Notes: generated by a model not told the origin, from the letters alone. A stretch of DNA of 64,000 nt from Morinoia aosen (GCA_030386875.1 CM059570.1:37129422-37193421), one strand, 5' to 3'; shown: positions 49,451-61,954, counted from the first letter of the stretch. Made by a program: numbers and translations.

Positions 49451-50270
49451 GTGTTCTAATTCTTTGATATGTGTTGAAATTTTGAGAGGTTGTTCGGTTT
49501 TTAGGAATTTTATTAAAGGAAGTTTAATACCATATTAAATGAAAGCATGTGAACAGTGACACATATATATGGAAAAACTTTTTGGCAGCATTCACTTACA
49601 TTAGCAATTGAGCTTTGTGTACGGCAATATCAGGGAGTAACAGGGCAAGTATTTTGGATGGAATACATCCCAAATAATCTCCAGCAACCATGGATTTCGA
49701 AGAACATGCATGCTATGAGCCCAGTATTCGAATATCATCGTAAATAATGCTGGCAGCACAAAATTTCTTGTTTAGCAATATTGAGAAATCAAATTGGGCC
49801 ACATGAGTTATTGCATCTGATAATTTAGAGTTTTTAATTGGTACTGTAAATATTTGAAGTATTTGGGTAGCCGATTGAATTTTATTGAAAGAAATATGAG
49901 TAAAAGATGAATTCGAAGGTTGGTTTATTGTGTTCCTGAAAGCTTATCATATCGGTCACAAAACGAGATTATAGAAACAGCTGACTTGAATGGGCATTTC
50001 TTGTTTATGTCAGGGTCAAAAATCGATAGTTAAAATGTAATGGTTAGCTCTGGTTTAAAAAATAATTTATGTAGATTCGTTAGAACAATTGACAAATAAT
50101 GATGTATTCCTCTTCTTTTGCGTAGCATGCAAGAAAAAGAATAGTTTTTCGATTGGAATTGAAGCGGGACTAGGTTGTTCAAAAGGCCCCGACATTGTCG
50201 GGCTTCAATTTCAATTGAAGCGAAATTGTAGGCTAGCGTGTTAGATGATATAAAGAGGTGTTTCAACCAA
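49450..50270. other. AT-rich sequence right of the array
   Basis: No gene is recognised. A LINE 3'-tail fragment lies at 50175-50225. The 63-codon frame at 49556-49747 has no family features. Confidence 0.55.
50175..50225 (+). mobile_element. LINE 3'-tail fragment
   Basis: TTCAAAAGGCCCCGACATTG followed by TCGGGCTTCAATTTC matches, inverted, the tail beside the LINE relic at 63295-63350 and the fragment at 13347-13430. Confidence 0.5.
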
Positions 50271-50271
50271 A

Positions 50272-50573
50272 AACAAAAAACAAACAAAATAAACATCGTC
50301 ATCTTTGGGATGCTTTATTTCCAATAAAGCTTGATACATATGGTCTTGAGCATTGGTTTTTCAAAATGTCTTATAACTAACACTATATATAGGACACCAT
50401 GACGGTTCCCCCGTAAAGCCGGTACTCATTTCCGACACTTGGGTTGAGTGGGGTATTGTGCCTGAGCTTTTTCTTACACCCAACTGAGAAAATCGCCGCG
50501 CCAGCTCCGGGAAACCAACCCTCGTCTCCAACATTCAAGGCCGATCCCTTAACCACTGTGCCACGGCGAACAC
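50272..50573 (-). mobile_element. tRNA-derived SINE, copy A
   Basis: On the minus strand the element starts GTGTTCGCCGTGGCACAGTG (A-box like TGGCACAGTGGTTAAGG), then a degraded B-box region GAGGGTTGGTTTCCC. The body contains GGCGCGGCGATTTTCTCAGT and ACCGGCTTTACGGGGGAACC, and the end is GGAAATAAAGCATCCCAAAG with a TGTTT-rich tail. The common core is 273 bp, the same as in copy B, which lies inverted 1 kb away. Confidence 0.85.
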
Positions 50574-51591
50574 ACTCATCAATAACCAGGTTATTGGAGT
50601 AAAGAAACTTTTGTTAATAAAATGATAATGTTTACTTAGGCGCGATGTAAACTTTCCAATTTTACACTATTTCTGGTGCTGAAAATCATGGCAAGGCTTT
50701 ATTGTTTCAGAGTGGCAGAAATTTTGGGAGAAGATGAATAAATTCAATAGCATAGATGGAGAATTTAATACATTGGGAAATATGATCCCTAATGGGCATA
50801 GCACGTGTTGTTCTACTTTTTGTTCAATTACTTTATACTTTTTAATTATTTTGCCATCGATTTATTTTTAACAGCAATATGTTATTTCAGAATAATAATA
50901 ACAATAATAAATTTAGGGATAAGATTCTACCAGGGTCATCAGCAATTTTCAACTATGGACACCTTTACCTTACACTAGGTAATCATGAATTTCAGAATTG
51001 AAATGAGTTTTGTAGGACCGTGCTGGGAAACAAGTTTTTTTTTTTGTCTGATATCTTGAATTCACATTGACATTGGCACATTCACCATGAGAATGAATAT
51101 TTCTTAATTACAACAGTTGGTCTTATTAACTTCTCAATATATCCAAATAAAAGTTTTCGAATTGTAATGTTTACACTGCATCGTAGCGGTTTTAATTATT
51201 ATCAATTTGCGTATGTCAACTTCGAAAAATTGAACGTGCTGAATTTTTTGGTGGGTTACATTTTTCAAGAAGACATTGAAAGGTTTTGGCGAAATTACAA
51301 ACTTATTTTTCAGATATCTAGAAATCTTTGATTCGTATTTATTAAACAATTTAAACAGTATTTTTCTTGTCACGAGTACGAACTTCACGCCGTATTGAGA
51401 AAAGGCGAATACAACGTAACATGGATTATAGTTTGCAGAGCAATGTTCTTGTAGTACAAAATTTTAATTGTCTTCAGAAATTGATGCGACGAACAGATTC
51501 ATTTTTATTTCGTTTATTGAAATGTTTTTGGCTGAATAAGTACTTTATTTGCGATTGTCTTAGTTTGATTTTTGATCGCTCACTTGTTTCA

Positions 51592-51882
51592 GTGCTAGCC
51601 GTGGCACAGTGGTTAAGGGATCGGCCTTGTATGTTGGAGACGAGGGTTCGTATCCCGGCGCTGGCGCGGCGATTTTCCCAGTTGGGTATAAGGGAAAGCT
51701 CAAGCACAATACCTCACTCGACCCAGGTGTCGGAAATGGGTACCGGCTTTACGAGGGAACAGTTATGGTGTCCCATATTTAGCGCTAGTTATAAGACATT
51801 TGAAAAACCAATGCTTAAGATCATTTGTATTAGGCTTGATTGGAAATAAAGCATCCCAAAGATCCGATGTTTGTTTGTTTAG
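51592..51882 (+). mobile_element. tRNA-derived SINE, copy B
   Basis: The A-box-like TGGCACAGTGGTTAAGG starts at 51602 and the B-box GGTTCGTATCC is at 51645-51655, which are the internal pol III promoter elements of a tRNA. A tRNA-unrelated body follows and the 3' end is GGAAATAAAGCATCCCAAAG plus GTTTGTTTGTTT. The 160-codon frame 51367-51849 crosses the element and is not a gene. I cannot name the parent tRNA. Confidence 0.88.
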
Positions 51883-53675
51883 ATTGATTTCAATTGACAA
51901 AGCCGTTTTTATAGAACGAATTTTATTTTTTTCCTTTCCAGAATTTGATGGGACGTACAGTATTTTTTATACCGAGATGTTTTCGGCTTAATACGTTTTC
52001 ATTATGAGATTGTTGCAGCTTAATTTTCAATCCCTTACTAGTTTTTCATGTGCTTTTATCTTTTCTCGCACTTTCTTCAGAAGTTACAGTTTCTATGCAT
52101 CATTTACGTAGAAAATTACATAGAGAAAAATATTCGATGGGGAGACTTATGCAAATAGATGTCACTTTTAACGAGGGTTTGGCGTCAATTCTTGTATGTT
52201 CCTTGGCATTAAAATACATAATCGTAGAATTCTGACAGCACACAATACTTTTCAATGCTAAATTAGCCAAAAATTAGTCGCTTACGAAGCTTAGTAAATA
52301 CTTGAAAGAAACGCGTAGTAAGTTATAGTTAAATTACGGATTCGAAACACGGCATAGGATTCATAAGATATACAACCCAATTGCTTTTTGCGGTAGAATA
52401 CAAGTAATTATAACCTAGAAATTTAGAACTTTATCCTCAAACAAATGATCCACTTAGAATTAAAAAACTACTTACGTTTTTATATCTCTACAAGGTATTT
52501 TGTGTAACGTTAGTATAAACAGTGACTATTGATTGAGAAAGAGACCTCACACAATAACAAATTGGCCATCAGATCCAATGAACTCGAAATAATTGGTATA
52601 AAAATGAGGTTAAGGAATACAAACACATCAAGTTGGAATATATGGCAGGTAAGGGCTTTGCTAATGATGACGTAATTAAATTTGAGTGGTTATATATCAT
52701 TGATAAGGGAGAGGTGTAGCTCATCACTGCCATTTCTTCAACTTAGAGGAAATATTTATTAAGGTGGAGAACCAATGCAATGTGCGAAATTTAGATAGTT
52801 CATTGATTGTAAGTTTGAACGTCAGAAGGATTCAACGCAGTCTTCTCTCCTCATACGAGTTCGGTCCACGTCGTGGAGGCGGTCGGAATCTGCAATGAGG
52901 GAGGCACGTTTTAGTTGAGTTGGCGGTAATTATTTGGAAAGTTGTCGAGTGCTTTTGACCTTTTATACACAATACGAGACTTAAAAAAGCAAACAATACA
53001 CTTTGGCATGCTTTCAAGTAATTTTGAGAGATGAATTAGCATTATATGTCAATATGTTGGGACGATATGTACATCAAAAAGAAGGAAATAACTGATTACA
53101 AGCGCTGGTAACCAGACTAGAGTAGTGGCAACACCACTTTCAGGATAGAAACTGTATGCGTGACACTGTAATATGGCACGTGCACAGGGCAAATGAGAAC
53201 GATGAGGCGTCCAAGAATTTACTTTACTGCTCGCTTTAGCGAGAAACTTGGATGTTCGAGAAATTGCTATTGTATCTATTGCTGGCATTTATGCATAATC
53301 TTGCTCGCGAGCAGTTGCCTTTATTGTAAAATATTCGGCAACTTTGTAGCCACAATATATTTAGAGTCTGCAGTCGTAGATATTTAGTAAAACAGCAGCT
53401 AGGGTGTCACAGTTCTATGTGTTAAAGAAGGTCCTTTAAAATGTTTAGTTTAAAAAAATTGAGGCGCTTTCCAGCAATCGAAATGAAGGAAGAGGTAATT
53501 ATCAGCATAAGCAGCAGTTGTGTAAAAGTTAAAAATAAGAAACAAGTGACATTTGTTTATCATACAAAAAATGACAATGAATGGAATTTCTTGTGTATTT
53601 TGAACAGAAAAGTTAGTGCTTTTTTCTGTTGAAAGAAAGAAGAAAGCGTCCTAGATGGAGATATAGAGGCCTTAA
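51883..53675. other. AT-rich sequence with small GC-richer patches
   Basis: No gene is recognised. Around 52840-52900 a GC-richer patch (ACGTCGTGGAGGCGGTCGGA) follows, on the minus strand, an AG acceptor-like end (CCTCCCTCATTGCAG), but no frame conservation can be tested. Confidence 0.5.
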
Positions 53676-53900
53676 CCCTTTAACGCCCACATTTTTATAC
53701 TCATATTACCGTTATCACAACCACTATCACTAAACCGACACTGGCATTAGGTGGTCACTGTTATCAAGATGTGGAAGGAACTGCCACTCGGCAGTGAAGT
53801 TCAAAGGACAAATTAGTGAACAAATTGAATAAGAAATACAATATATTATTGTTATTTTTGAAAGAGGACCGTACAGTCCACTTGGGCGTTAAAGGGTTAA
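53672..53900. mobile_element. piggyBac-type MITE with TTAA target duplication
   Basis: A 221-bp element (53676-53896) has perfect 14-bp inverted ends CCCTTTAACGCCCA, flanked on both sides by TTAA (53672-53675 and 53897-53900). TTAA duplication with CCC-starting ends is diagnostic of the piggyBac superfamily. No transposase is encoded, so it must have been moved by an element elsewhere. Confidence 0.93.
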
Positions 53901-56900
53901 TGAGATAATTGGATGTGAAAGTGGAAGAAGTTGGATCAAAGTTGTTGCTTGGAAATGTTGCATGGAATCGAAGCAACACGCTTACTGCTGCCGTTGACTT
54001 GACCATGGCAGTAAAATTATCTGTTAAATTTAACTCACATGAACAAAAAAGGAAGTGTTGGAGACGAGCCATGGTGCACGTTGTTCAGGAGTCGGGTCTG
54101 AACTTTATGCGTCGTCGTCGTCGGTGTTTTCTGGCACAACCTGAACATAAAACGAGGGTTTAGATAATTGAATGGTCACATTGGATTAGAGGTTACAAAC
54201 AGAAACAAGAAAAGGATGTTAAAAGAGTTCTAGTACCAAGTCAATACGGTGATAAGTTACCAGGGTATGCTTAGTAGATTGCAAGTTGAATTTCATATAG
54301 TAGGTAAGACTTGCGGAACAAAAGAACCATCAACTCATTCCCATACTTAGGTGGAAAGTCAGTCGCAATAGCAATGTGCCGAAATTTAAGTAAAATTTCA
54401 AAGTTGTTGAAATTTTCGCGTACCTTTGAGTGCGTAAATGAAAGTAGGTTCGCAAATTCTGCATGAATTTTGTGTGATGATGACGGAAAGGTGAAATGAT
54501 GATAGTTCTTCAAACATCGCATTTACTACTTAGAATATAATAATATACAACTTTTGATAGATCGCCATAATGCTATGAATGGTAATATTGTGAAAACTGG
54601 TTAATTCTGAAGTGGAGGATTTTTACATTAACTCGAGAGAGACGAGTATGGACGGCATTGTTGAGAAATAAGGTGCTATAGGGGCGGTTTGCATCACATG
54701 AACAAAAAGAAGGCAAAGTTGACATCGTCATGTGCCGCAAATCGAAAGATGCAGGGCTGCATCATTACGGAAACAACAGCAAAAAATGAGGAGTTTCGTT
54801 AACTTTGCTCGCTTTAATGATATGAGAGGAAAAGAGACAACAAGTATGAGAGATGGATTTGATTACGGTGAACTTTTAATGTCATGAGACACGATGAGAA
54901 GATTTTTATTTTGATGTGTGTGCAAGACAGCGCTTCATAAGAGTGAGGCGGCCAGGAGAACTGCGATACTATGATTCGAAAGGGGACGTACAATTTCATC
55001 AGGGCACATGGTAAGGGAGGTGAAGGAAGAATTTAGATACTTGACTAATACAGCGCGTACAGTTTATGACTACTAGTGTAATAGTTGTTTACGATGCTTT
55101 AGTGTCATTAAAGGTCATTCCTTGAGAGGGTTGAGAAGGACATTTTAAAGAAAAAGAAGAATCTACTTACAAGGCGTTTGTTCCCACACATTACTGTGTC
55201 AATAGAAATTGCAAGGTACGGGAAGAGAGAATAAATCATGAAGAATGCATGGAAATTTAAATAAAGGAAAGCACGGAAGACCTAAACTCTTTATGGTAAC
55301 CTAGTAGCATTTTCCTCGGGAACATTACATTTCAGTGGATAGGAAATACAAATTTAATTAAGCTAAGGAGTAATTCATGAGAACATTCATAAAGAACAAG
55401 AATTTTAATTAGATATAATTGGAAATTACGAATTCCGCAATATGGGTTACAAAACGTGATAAATTTGTACGGAAATGAAATGGTTGACGTGGCGAGCATA
55501 TTATGGCCAGCTGAGATGTGAAGGTTGTCTAACAGCGTCACAGAATGTTCAAGTTAAGAATGGCTTTACAAGATATAGCGACGACATCAATATTGGGCAT
55601 AGACGAGAAATAGGCCACCAGAATATTATTTTAAATGAAAATGTTTATCTCTCTCAATGGATGATATGGATTTGGACTGGAATGGTGTACAATGTTGGAG
55701 CATTTCTTGCACTGCGCAGCTTTGAGTAAAAAATAGTTAACATATAAATAATAGTTCGATACAATTTGTTAATGATTTTTGATAAGGTTCAAGCAATTTC
55801 TGTGCAGCTGGAACATAGGAATGAGGAGGAATAAAAATACCAAATTCAGGTGCTAGAATTAAATCCTGATCCATTCGCATAGGTTGAATATTGGGTCAAT
55901 GTTATGCAAAGAAGAACTGGAGTTTGCAAACATTTTTTTAGAAGGCGCTGATGAAATTGTTAGAGAAATGAAACCAAGGTGTAGAGTAAGTCTTCAAGTT
56001 ACTCAAGAATGAAGAAAACAAGAAAATCAAAAAGCAAATGAACATTAAATCTATGATCTGGTCAGGAGAACAAAATGTTTAGAAGAGATTTGTGTCAGTG
56101 TATATGAGTTTTGTAAATAATGAATAGAAATAGAGAGGTCTAACATTGTGTGATTTGTGAAGAACAAATAGTTGAAGTGTATATTATGTTTGAGATGTAG
56201 ATAAATATTGTATATAGTACAAATTATTTACTTTTTATTCTTAATCTAGCATATGTGAATTATATTTCAGTTTATTTCAGAGCGTTGCGTAAAACCGTTA
56301 ACATATAAGAGAGTTAATTTCAATGCTAGTTTCACTAAATTACATAAATATAATAGAGAATACAGGTCAGGTTAAATGCTATGGTATAGAAATTAAATAG
56401 GTTTCATTGTAGGCGTGGATATAAATAAGAATTTAAAACACGCATTGATGTTTCCTTTTGAAATTTCTCATCACATTTGAATGAAATCAAGAGTTGGGTG
56501 GAGGTGAGCAAATAACAAATTAAAACAAAAGGACATACGTACGAGAGCGTAGGTGTACGTTGAAGGAGCAGCAGTCAGCAGGAACACAAGTGCGGCAGCG
56601 CAGCACGAGGAGGCTGTCAGTGCCTCAGCTGTCACAGGCGCAGGCAGTGAGAGACGACGCTAGCTGGCCAGTTTTGAAGCTGTGTTCTGAAAATGAAAGC
56701 AAAAGTAAGCAAAGACATTCTGGTTTTTATCAAGTTAGATTGCTTACACTTTCCTCTTATGTTCGTTATGATAAATGAATCAACGGTCATTATTGCTGAA
56801 GAGAAGTACAGCATTTGCTGAGGAATATGTCACTTGAGCATACATCGTCAAGTATTTTGTAGCATTTAATTCATGAAAAAGAATAAAAAACGTAATTATG

Positions 56901-57224
56901 TTCTCTGAAAACTTACAAATATCACTATGATTAGGATCTGTGTAGTTTCATTGTTCGTAAATGGTTGCCAAATTGAATTGTTGCAGCGAAATAGGACAGA
57001 GGGCAATATGACAAGGAAGAAATGGGAAGTTGTCAGTGAAGAGAAATATTTGTTGCTGCTAGGTGTAAGATGAAATAAATATTTAAATGAAGAGTCACTA
57101 AAGAAATTTTACAGGAGGGAATACATTGTATCTTTTTTGAGTAACGTGTTCCTATGTGTGTATTCATTCTTATTCCTACTGAGAGAAATTAACATGGATT
57201 GTCAATTGAGTTGTTCACATACAT
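53901..57224. other. G-rich-strand AT-rich sequence, no recognised gene
   Basis: The plus strand has more G than C through most of this stretch. A short CGT repeat lies at 54107-54121 and a GC-rich patch at 56555-56690. The 84-codon frame 55475-55729 and the 72-codon frame 56560-56778 have no features I recognise. Confidence 0.5.
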
Positions 57225-58281
57225 CTGATGCCTGAATTCAAACTTGCGGAAATTGCTTTGAGAGACATCATGGTATTTTGGGACAGGCATCATTAGATTA
57301 GTTTTGCTATAATTAAATTTATAGTTTTGAAAGCATTTTCTTCAAAAACACCAGTTGTTTATTGAGAACAAAAAATTACTGGAGAAATTGTGAGAAGAGC
57401 GGTAAATATATTGATCCATTCTTCCAAGTGAAAATATGGTTTACTTTGATGCGGAGAAAGAACCTAAATTTCCCAGTGAGATATGATTAATATGATATGT
57501 GGTGCAATAAATATCAAATTGTCTAATTTCACACTAGGTAGCTGCATCATTAGTTTGTAGCAGGTGTTTGGGTCAGCATCAGCAGTGTAGGCCCAAGTTG
57601 TTTGAGTGGAAAATAATCCAGATATTGTGTTGTCAGAGATTATTTTGGTATTTAGCAGGCAATTCTTCAGATGAGAGCATCTCACCCAATAAAACAATAT
57701 AAGTGATATTTGCATATAATAAAGAAACACTTCAAAATGAAGTGAGCTATTAGGAAAAAATTAAATATATATCTGAAAAAAGGCAATGGTATGGACTTTA
57801 GTAGAAGGTATTTGATTCTAGGATTATAACTACTTGTGAAATCAATTCACTCAATGGAAAATACGTTTAATTCACAATTGCAATGTTGTTATAAATTTAG
57901 GAGAGAATTAAATTTAGGTCAATTATCAAAGTAATGTAAGCCATGAATTAAAGTGTGTAATTCAATTTTTTTAATAGTTCTTGCATTTATACAGAGCAAT
58001 GTTAAATCAGTTACTGAATGATAAAGTAATTGTGAAGGATTGGAGATATGTATATTGTAGGTTGAATTCATGAGCACAAAGGGAATTTTCAAGCATGAGA
58101 AGATCGGCGAAGAGAGGGACTTATTTTATTAGTTGGAATATTGCATCAAGCAAGTCATCAGTGTTTAGTTTGACCATGTTTCAAGATGCTTATTTTGTGA
58201 GCTATGAATACTTGTATTGTTGAGGAAAATGACTAAGGATGCTAGAAAAGAAATTGCACAAGTTTGAGGATGCAGACTCAC

Positions 58282-58471
58282 GGTTGGGCTATTGGCCTTC
58301 AGAACAGCAGCAATGTGACGGATGAACAGAGGATGGTAAGAGAACCATTAGGAGCCCACCACTGAAGGAGGGCAGCTTGCAAGCGTATTGTGTACGAGGA
58401 GCACCATTCCAAAGACGTGTAGCCCACGCAGGGATGAGCTGGACCAGAAGTCAGAGTTGGGCTTGGAAGTT
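58282..58471 (-). other. Exon-like block, diverged copy
   Basis: This is bordered by AATCTCAATTTCAG and GTGAGT on the minus strand like the four other copies, but is 190 nt long. In the frame matching the other copies it reads SSLRGLHVFGMVLLVH and stops at TAA about two thirds of the way through. Borders are kept better than the frame. Confidence 0.35.
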
Positions 58472-59035
58472 CTGAAATTGAGATTATATTGAAGCCAAAA
58501 ATTGAAATGAGACAGTAGGAAACTTTTAAAATGATGTTGGTCAAGAGATATTGATATGTCAAAAATAGTGAGAAATAGTATTTAACAGTTGAGTTATGCT
58601 TTCATTTGTTAAAGAATAGTTCTAATAAAGACATATATAAATTAGAATCTGAAAAAATTAAATTAAAAAACCCTTATTAAATTCAGTATATTTTCAACCT
58701 AATTTAAAAATGGAATAGTACAAACATGATAATGAGGTATAAAATGAACACATTCATTTGTGATAAGGTCAATTATTTTCAAATTATTTGACATGTTTTT
58801 CAGGAAGGAAGGATGCAGGCACATGTAATTAGTCATCAAGGAAATGTACACAATCTATTCAAAAAATATACCAAACGATACAATTGACCTAGCTATGGAA
58901 TAAAGAACTGGTTAACAATACAAAGTTCACAAAGAAAGACCAAGGGGCTGATAAGCAAGATAGCTGTGAAATGGAATTAATGGTATGTAGAACACTAAAT
59001 ATATTATAGATTAATTATTGAAAAGACAGGGTATG

Positions 59036-59059
59036 TATACATATATATATATATATATA
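59036..59059. repeat. AT microsatellite
   Basis: A near-perfect AT run sits at the point where the third copy leaves the segment matching 7080-7450. Confidence 0.9.
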
Positions 59060-59116
59060 GACTCTAACAAGGAAGCTGAATTGTAAACTATTTTGGTTAG
59101 AGATTTGGTATTCGTG

Positions 59117-59613
59117 CAGGAGAGGACAATAATCAATTTTCCCATTTTTGCTGCCTAAACATAGTTAATTAGATCTTAACTACTTTTCTTCTATGGATTT
59201 TTGGGGGGAAATGAGTATTTAAAGAGTTATAGCGGTAGGTTTAATTTTGTGTTCCATAGCAGCAATATATTATTATCCAAACTCGCAGAACCTGAACTCA
59301 CTTTTAGGATGTTTTAGTTATAACACAATGAAGGTTATCACCCAAAAATAACATGTTATAGCGATTTGTTAATTCTTGTTTCTGATGGCTGGAATGCGCT
59401 CGATCATTTGAGAGCGTTGGAAGGAAGAGTCGATTGTATTTTTTGTCTGCACAATTTATTATGTCTTCAAACACTTGAGTTTCGGTAATTTATCACTATA
59501 ATTTGTTAAAAACAAACTTTTCTTGGAAAGTGAATAGATGAAAAATTCTTTATTTTGATCTGATGAACTACGTTTAGGCACTAAAAAGTGGATTTTGATT
59601 ATTGTCTTCTCCT
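59117..59613. mobile_element. Foldback element in the third copy
   Basis: The arms GAGAGGACAATAATCAATTT and GATTATTGTCTTCTCC are inverted, and both carry the CTAAACATAG-type core, the TTCTTCTATGGATTT-like stretch and AGTTATAGCGG. The centre is about 200 bp and encodes nothing recognisable. A fragment of F2 (ATTTGCTCCTCT, AACACAGAAATAGTTCAAAT) follows at 59690-59770. Confidence 0.75.
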
Positions 59614-60094
59614 TCACATTTACCAGAGATTTTGCATTTTAAAAAATGTTAAAAGATCAGTAAGAATTTTGTAATTTTATTATTTGCTCCTCTTTGTAGC
59701 ATATAAATTCATGAATCAAAATATTTTCAGAGCATTTGCATAACACAGAAATAGTTCAAATCATGAGTTATATTCTTAATCATATAAATTTAAAACTTAC
59801 ATATCAATTGTTATGTGGAGACAAGACTGCTTTCAGTATTTTTCATTTGTGAATTCGATTTTTATCATAGGTATGCATATTTTTTTGAGTATTTTCCATC
59901 CCCTGCAAAAAAGAAGTGTCAATGAAAACATACATTTAAAAATACATTATTTGCATCACTAATTTACAAGTTTATATTTGAGTTCACCATAATATGCATT
60001 AGTGTTTACCCTTAACTTGAAACAAATGTTCATTAAGAAGAACAACCCAGGCAGAATTAGGCTTGCTTGCAGGCTTTGGATCAATGAAATTTTT

Positions 60095-61125
60095 TTTTTG
60101 CAGAAATTGGTTCCTTAGGTAATGGGCCATTGTGCTCTAAAATGTTATGGTCTGACGGAGGCTAGAGTGGTCAATGTGAAGCGTGATGGGATAAAAGGAA
60201 ATGGGAATTTCATTCCCACGAATCACAAAAGGAACCCATTTAAGAATGTTTTACATAAATGACATTCTGCTTGCTGATGTTTTAGTTTAGAATTATTCAA
60301 CTTTGAACTTGGCTCTCGCGTGCCAAGGAAGCGCGCGCGCCATGCGGAATTATATTAATAACGGAAGCTAATTGAATTAATAACGGAAGCACACCCCCTA
60401 TTACAAACGTAAGGAGGTTGGGTCGTGAGGGGAAGCCACAGTTTTTCTAGTGAGAATTATGAATACAGGTTGAAAGCAACCCATAAAGGTCATGCTAACA
60501 ATTGTGATTACATCTGCTCCATGATGGCGGTGGTCGTACCAAGTGGCACCATCTATGAGCTGACTGTTAAGGTGACGGTACCATGTGGTGCCATCTATGA
60601 GCTGACTGTAAAGGTGACGGCACCAAGTGGCGCCATCTATGAGCACACTGTGAAGGTGACGACGTAATGATGACTGCTAAAATAAACGTCGAAAGCACCA
60701 AATACGAGAAATTGTATGTTAAGTTTTTAGTGTTATTAACTGATAACAATATTTCTTATTATGTTATTACCAATTTCTATCATTCTTTTATTTCTACACA
60801 GTTCTGGCAAAAACTTCAACACCTCATGAGACGAACTCTGCCTTTCCCGAACCAACCTGGTCTTTTTTGTTGCACATTTTGCATGGGAAAGGGATTTTAT
60901 GTATAATTTCAATGGTGAATAATTCAAAAATGACGTATCAGCGAGCAGAATGTCATTCATGTAAAACGTTTTTAAATGTGTTCCTATGGTGATTCTTGGG
61001 AATACAATTTCTATTTCCTTTGATTTCATCACGCTTCACATTGACTGCTAGAACCCCTACAGGAGGTCCAGAGGGGGTCTGAAGGCAGCTGAATTCATAA
61101 GAAATTTTTGTTGCAGAAATATTTT
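60095..61125. mobile_element. Palindrome with coding-like arms
   Basis: GTCAATGTGAAGCGTGATGG (about 60171-60190) is repeated inverted near 61021-61045, and the pairing extends through AATGTTTTACATAAATGACA against its inverse near 60951-60970. Read outward to inward, both arms carry the frame VNVKRD-IKGN and NVLH followed by a stop at the same place. Inside lie an orphan F1-type end (60404-60460, AAACGTAAGGAGGTTGGGTC) and a minisatellite. The peptide is not recognised. Confidence 0.6.
60537..60662 (+). repeat. 42-bp minisatellite, three units
   Basis: Three units of GTACCAAGTGGCACCATCTA followed by TGAGCTGACTGTTAAGGTGACG occur in tandem. 42 is a multiple of three, so frames stay open on both strands through it, which explains the 80- and 81-codon frames here. 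Confidence 0.92.
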
Positions 61126-61152
61126 CATAAGGTAAAATTTTCGGTACATGAC

Positions 61153-61937
61153 GAGGAGTTGACCATAATTGATGGTTAACTTTTGGGTGCCTAAACATAC
61201 TTAATTATGTGTATATGAACAACTTTTCTTCTATGCACTTTCCGCCGGAAATAATTATTGAACGAGTTATAGGAATGAATTACTTACCGCAACTCTAGTG
61301 TTTGGAGCAGGAAGTTATTAAGTATTAAACTTTGAAGTTGCTTTTTGCAGCGATCGTGCTGAATTAAATGAACAACGGAAGCTAACACCTCATTACTAAC
61401 GTGAAGAGGTTGGGTTGTGAGGGGTAGCCACAGTTCTTCTAGTGAAAATTATAAATAAAGGTTGTAACCAACTCATTATGTCAACTGCTCAAGTGTGTGC
61501 AAGCGCACTAAAAAGAAGGGGACCCCAAAATGGACTCGACAACATGGGGGAACACCCCAAAATGGACTCAACGACATGGTCGAAGACTCGAATGGACTTG
61601 CCTGTTAACTGAAACGTAATCTCTTTCGCATCGACAATATAACTTATCATCTCATTAACTATGTTCATGCATACTAGAGTTTCACTTTATTTATAATTTT
61701 CACTATCAGAACTGTGGCTCCCCCTCAAGACCCAACCTCTTTATATTGTCGTATAGGGTTTGCTTCCGTTTATTTTTTCCCGCCTCAAACACAGGATTTC
61801 CAGTAACTCATTTACCGCTATAACTTGTAAAATATTGATTTGCGACAGAAAGTGCATAGAAGAAAACTTGTTTATTTTGATTTCATTAACAATATTTAGG
61901 CATCCAAAAGTGGAAAATCAATTATGGTCAACTCCTC
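61153..61937. mobile_element. Foldback element F1, most complete single copy
   Basis: The ends are GAGGAGTTGACCATAATTGA and, inverted, TCAATTATGGTCAACTCCTC. Inside are a second pair of inverted ends, GAGGTTGGGTTGTGAGGGGT (from 61406) against CCCTCAAGACCCAACCTC (to about 61739), and the 32-bp minisatellite motif inverted relative to 10384-10510. The left arm carries the TTGAAGTTGCTTTTTGCAGC stretch found in the right arm of the element at 10041-11209. No transposase is visible. Confidence 0.85.
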
Positions 61938-61954
61938 AACATTTATCAAATTTT

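Larger units (their letters stand above)
57225..60000 (+). repeat. Diverged third copy of part of the 20.85-kb unit
   Basis: 57230-57530 aligns with 3620-3900 (ACACCAGTTGTTTATTGAGA against ACACCAGTTATTTATGGACA), 57590-58560 with one 1110-bp unit, 58690-59050 with 7080-7450, and 59830-59940 with 11500-11570. Identity is far lower than between copies 1 and 2. The distance corresponding to 7450-11370 (3.9 kb) is only about 0.7 kb here, so most foldback insertions are missing. The homology starts close to where copies 1 and 2 switch base skew. Confidence 0.8.

Noticed and set aside
51367-51849. 160-codon frame
   Set aside because: It crosses the tRNA-derived SINE and unique sequence; the SINE explains the GC-richer part.
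52832-53017. 61-codon minus-strand frame with a signal-peptide-like start (MKACQSVLFAFLSLVL)
   Set aside because: It is short, single copy, with a basic tail and no cysteine framework or family match. Chance in AT-rich DNA is more likely.
59567-59580. CTGATGA text as a hammerhead ribozyme core
   Set aside because: The required stems and the GAAA partner are not present at the right distances.
60401-60646. 81-codon frame with repeated SQLIDG-TWY units
   Set aside because: It is the translation of a 42-bp minisatellite; a unit length divisible by three keeps any frame open.
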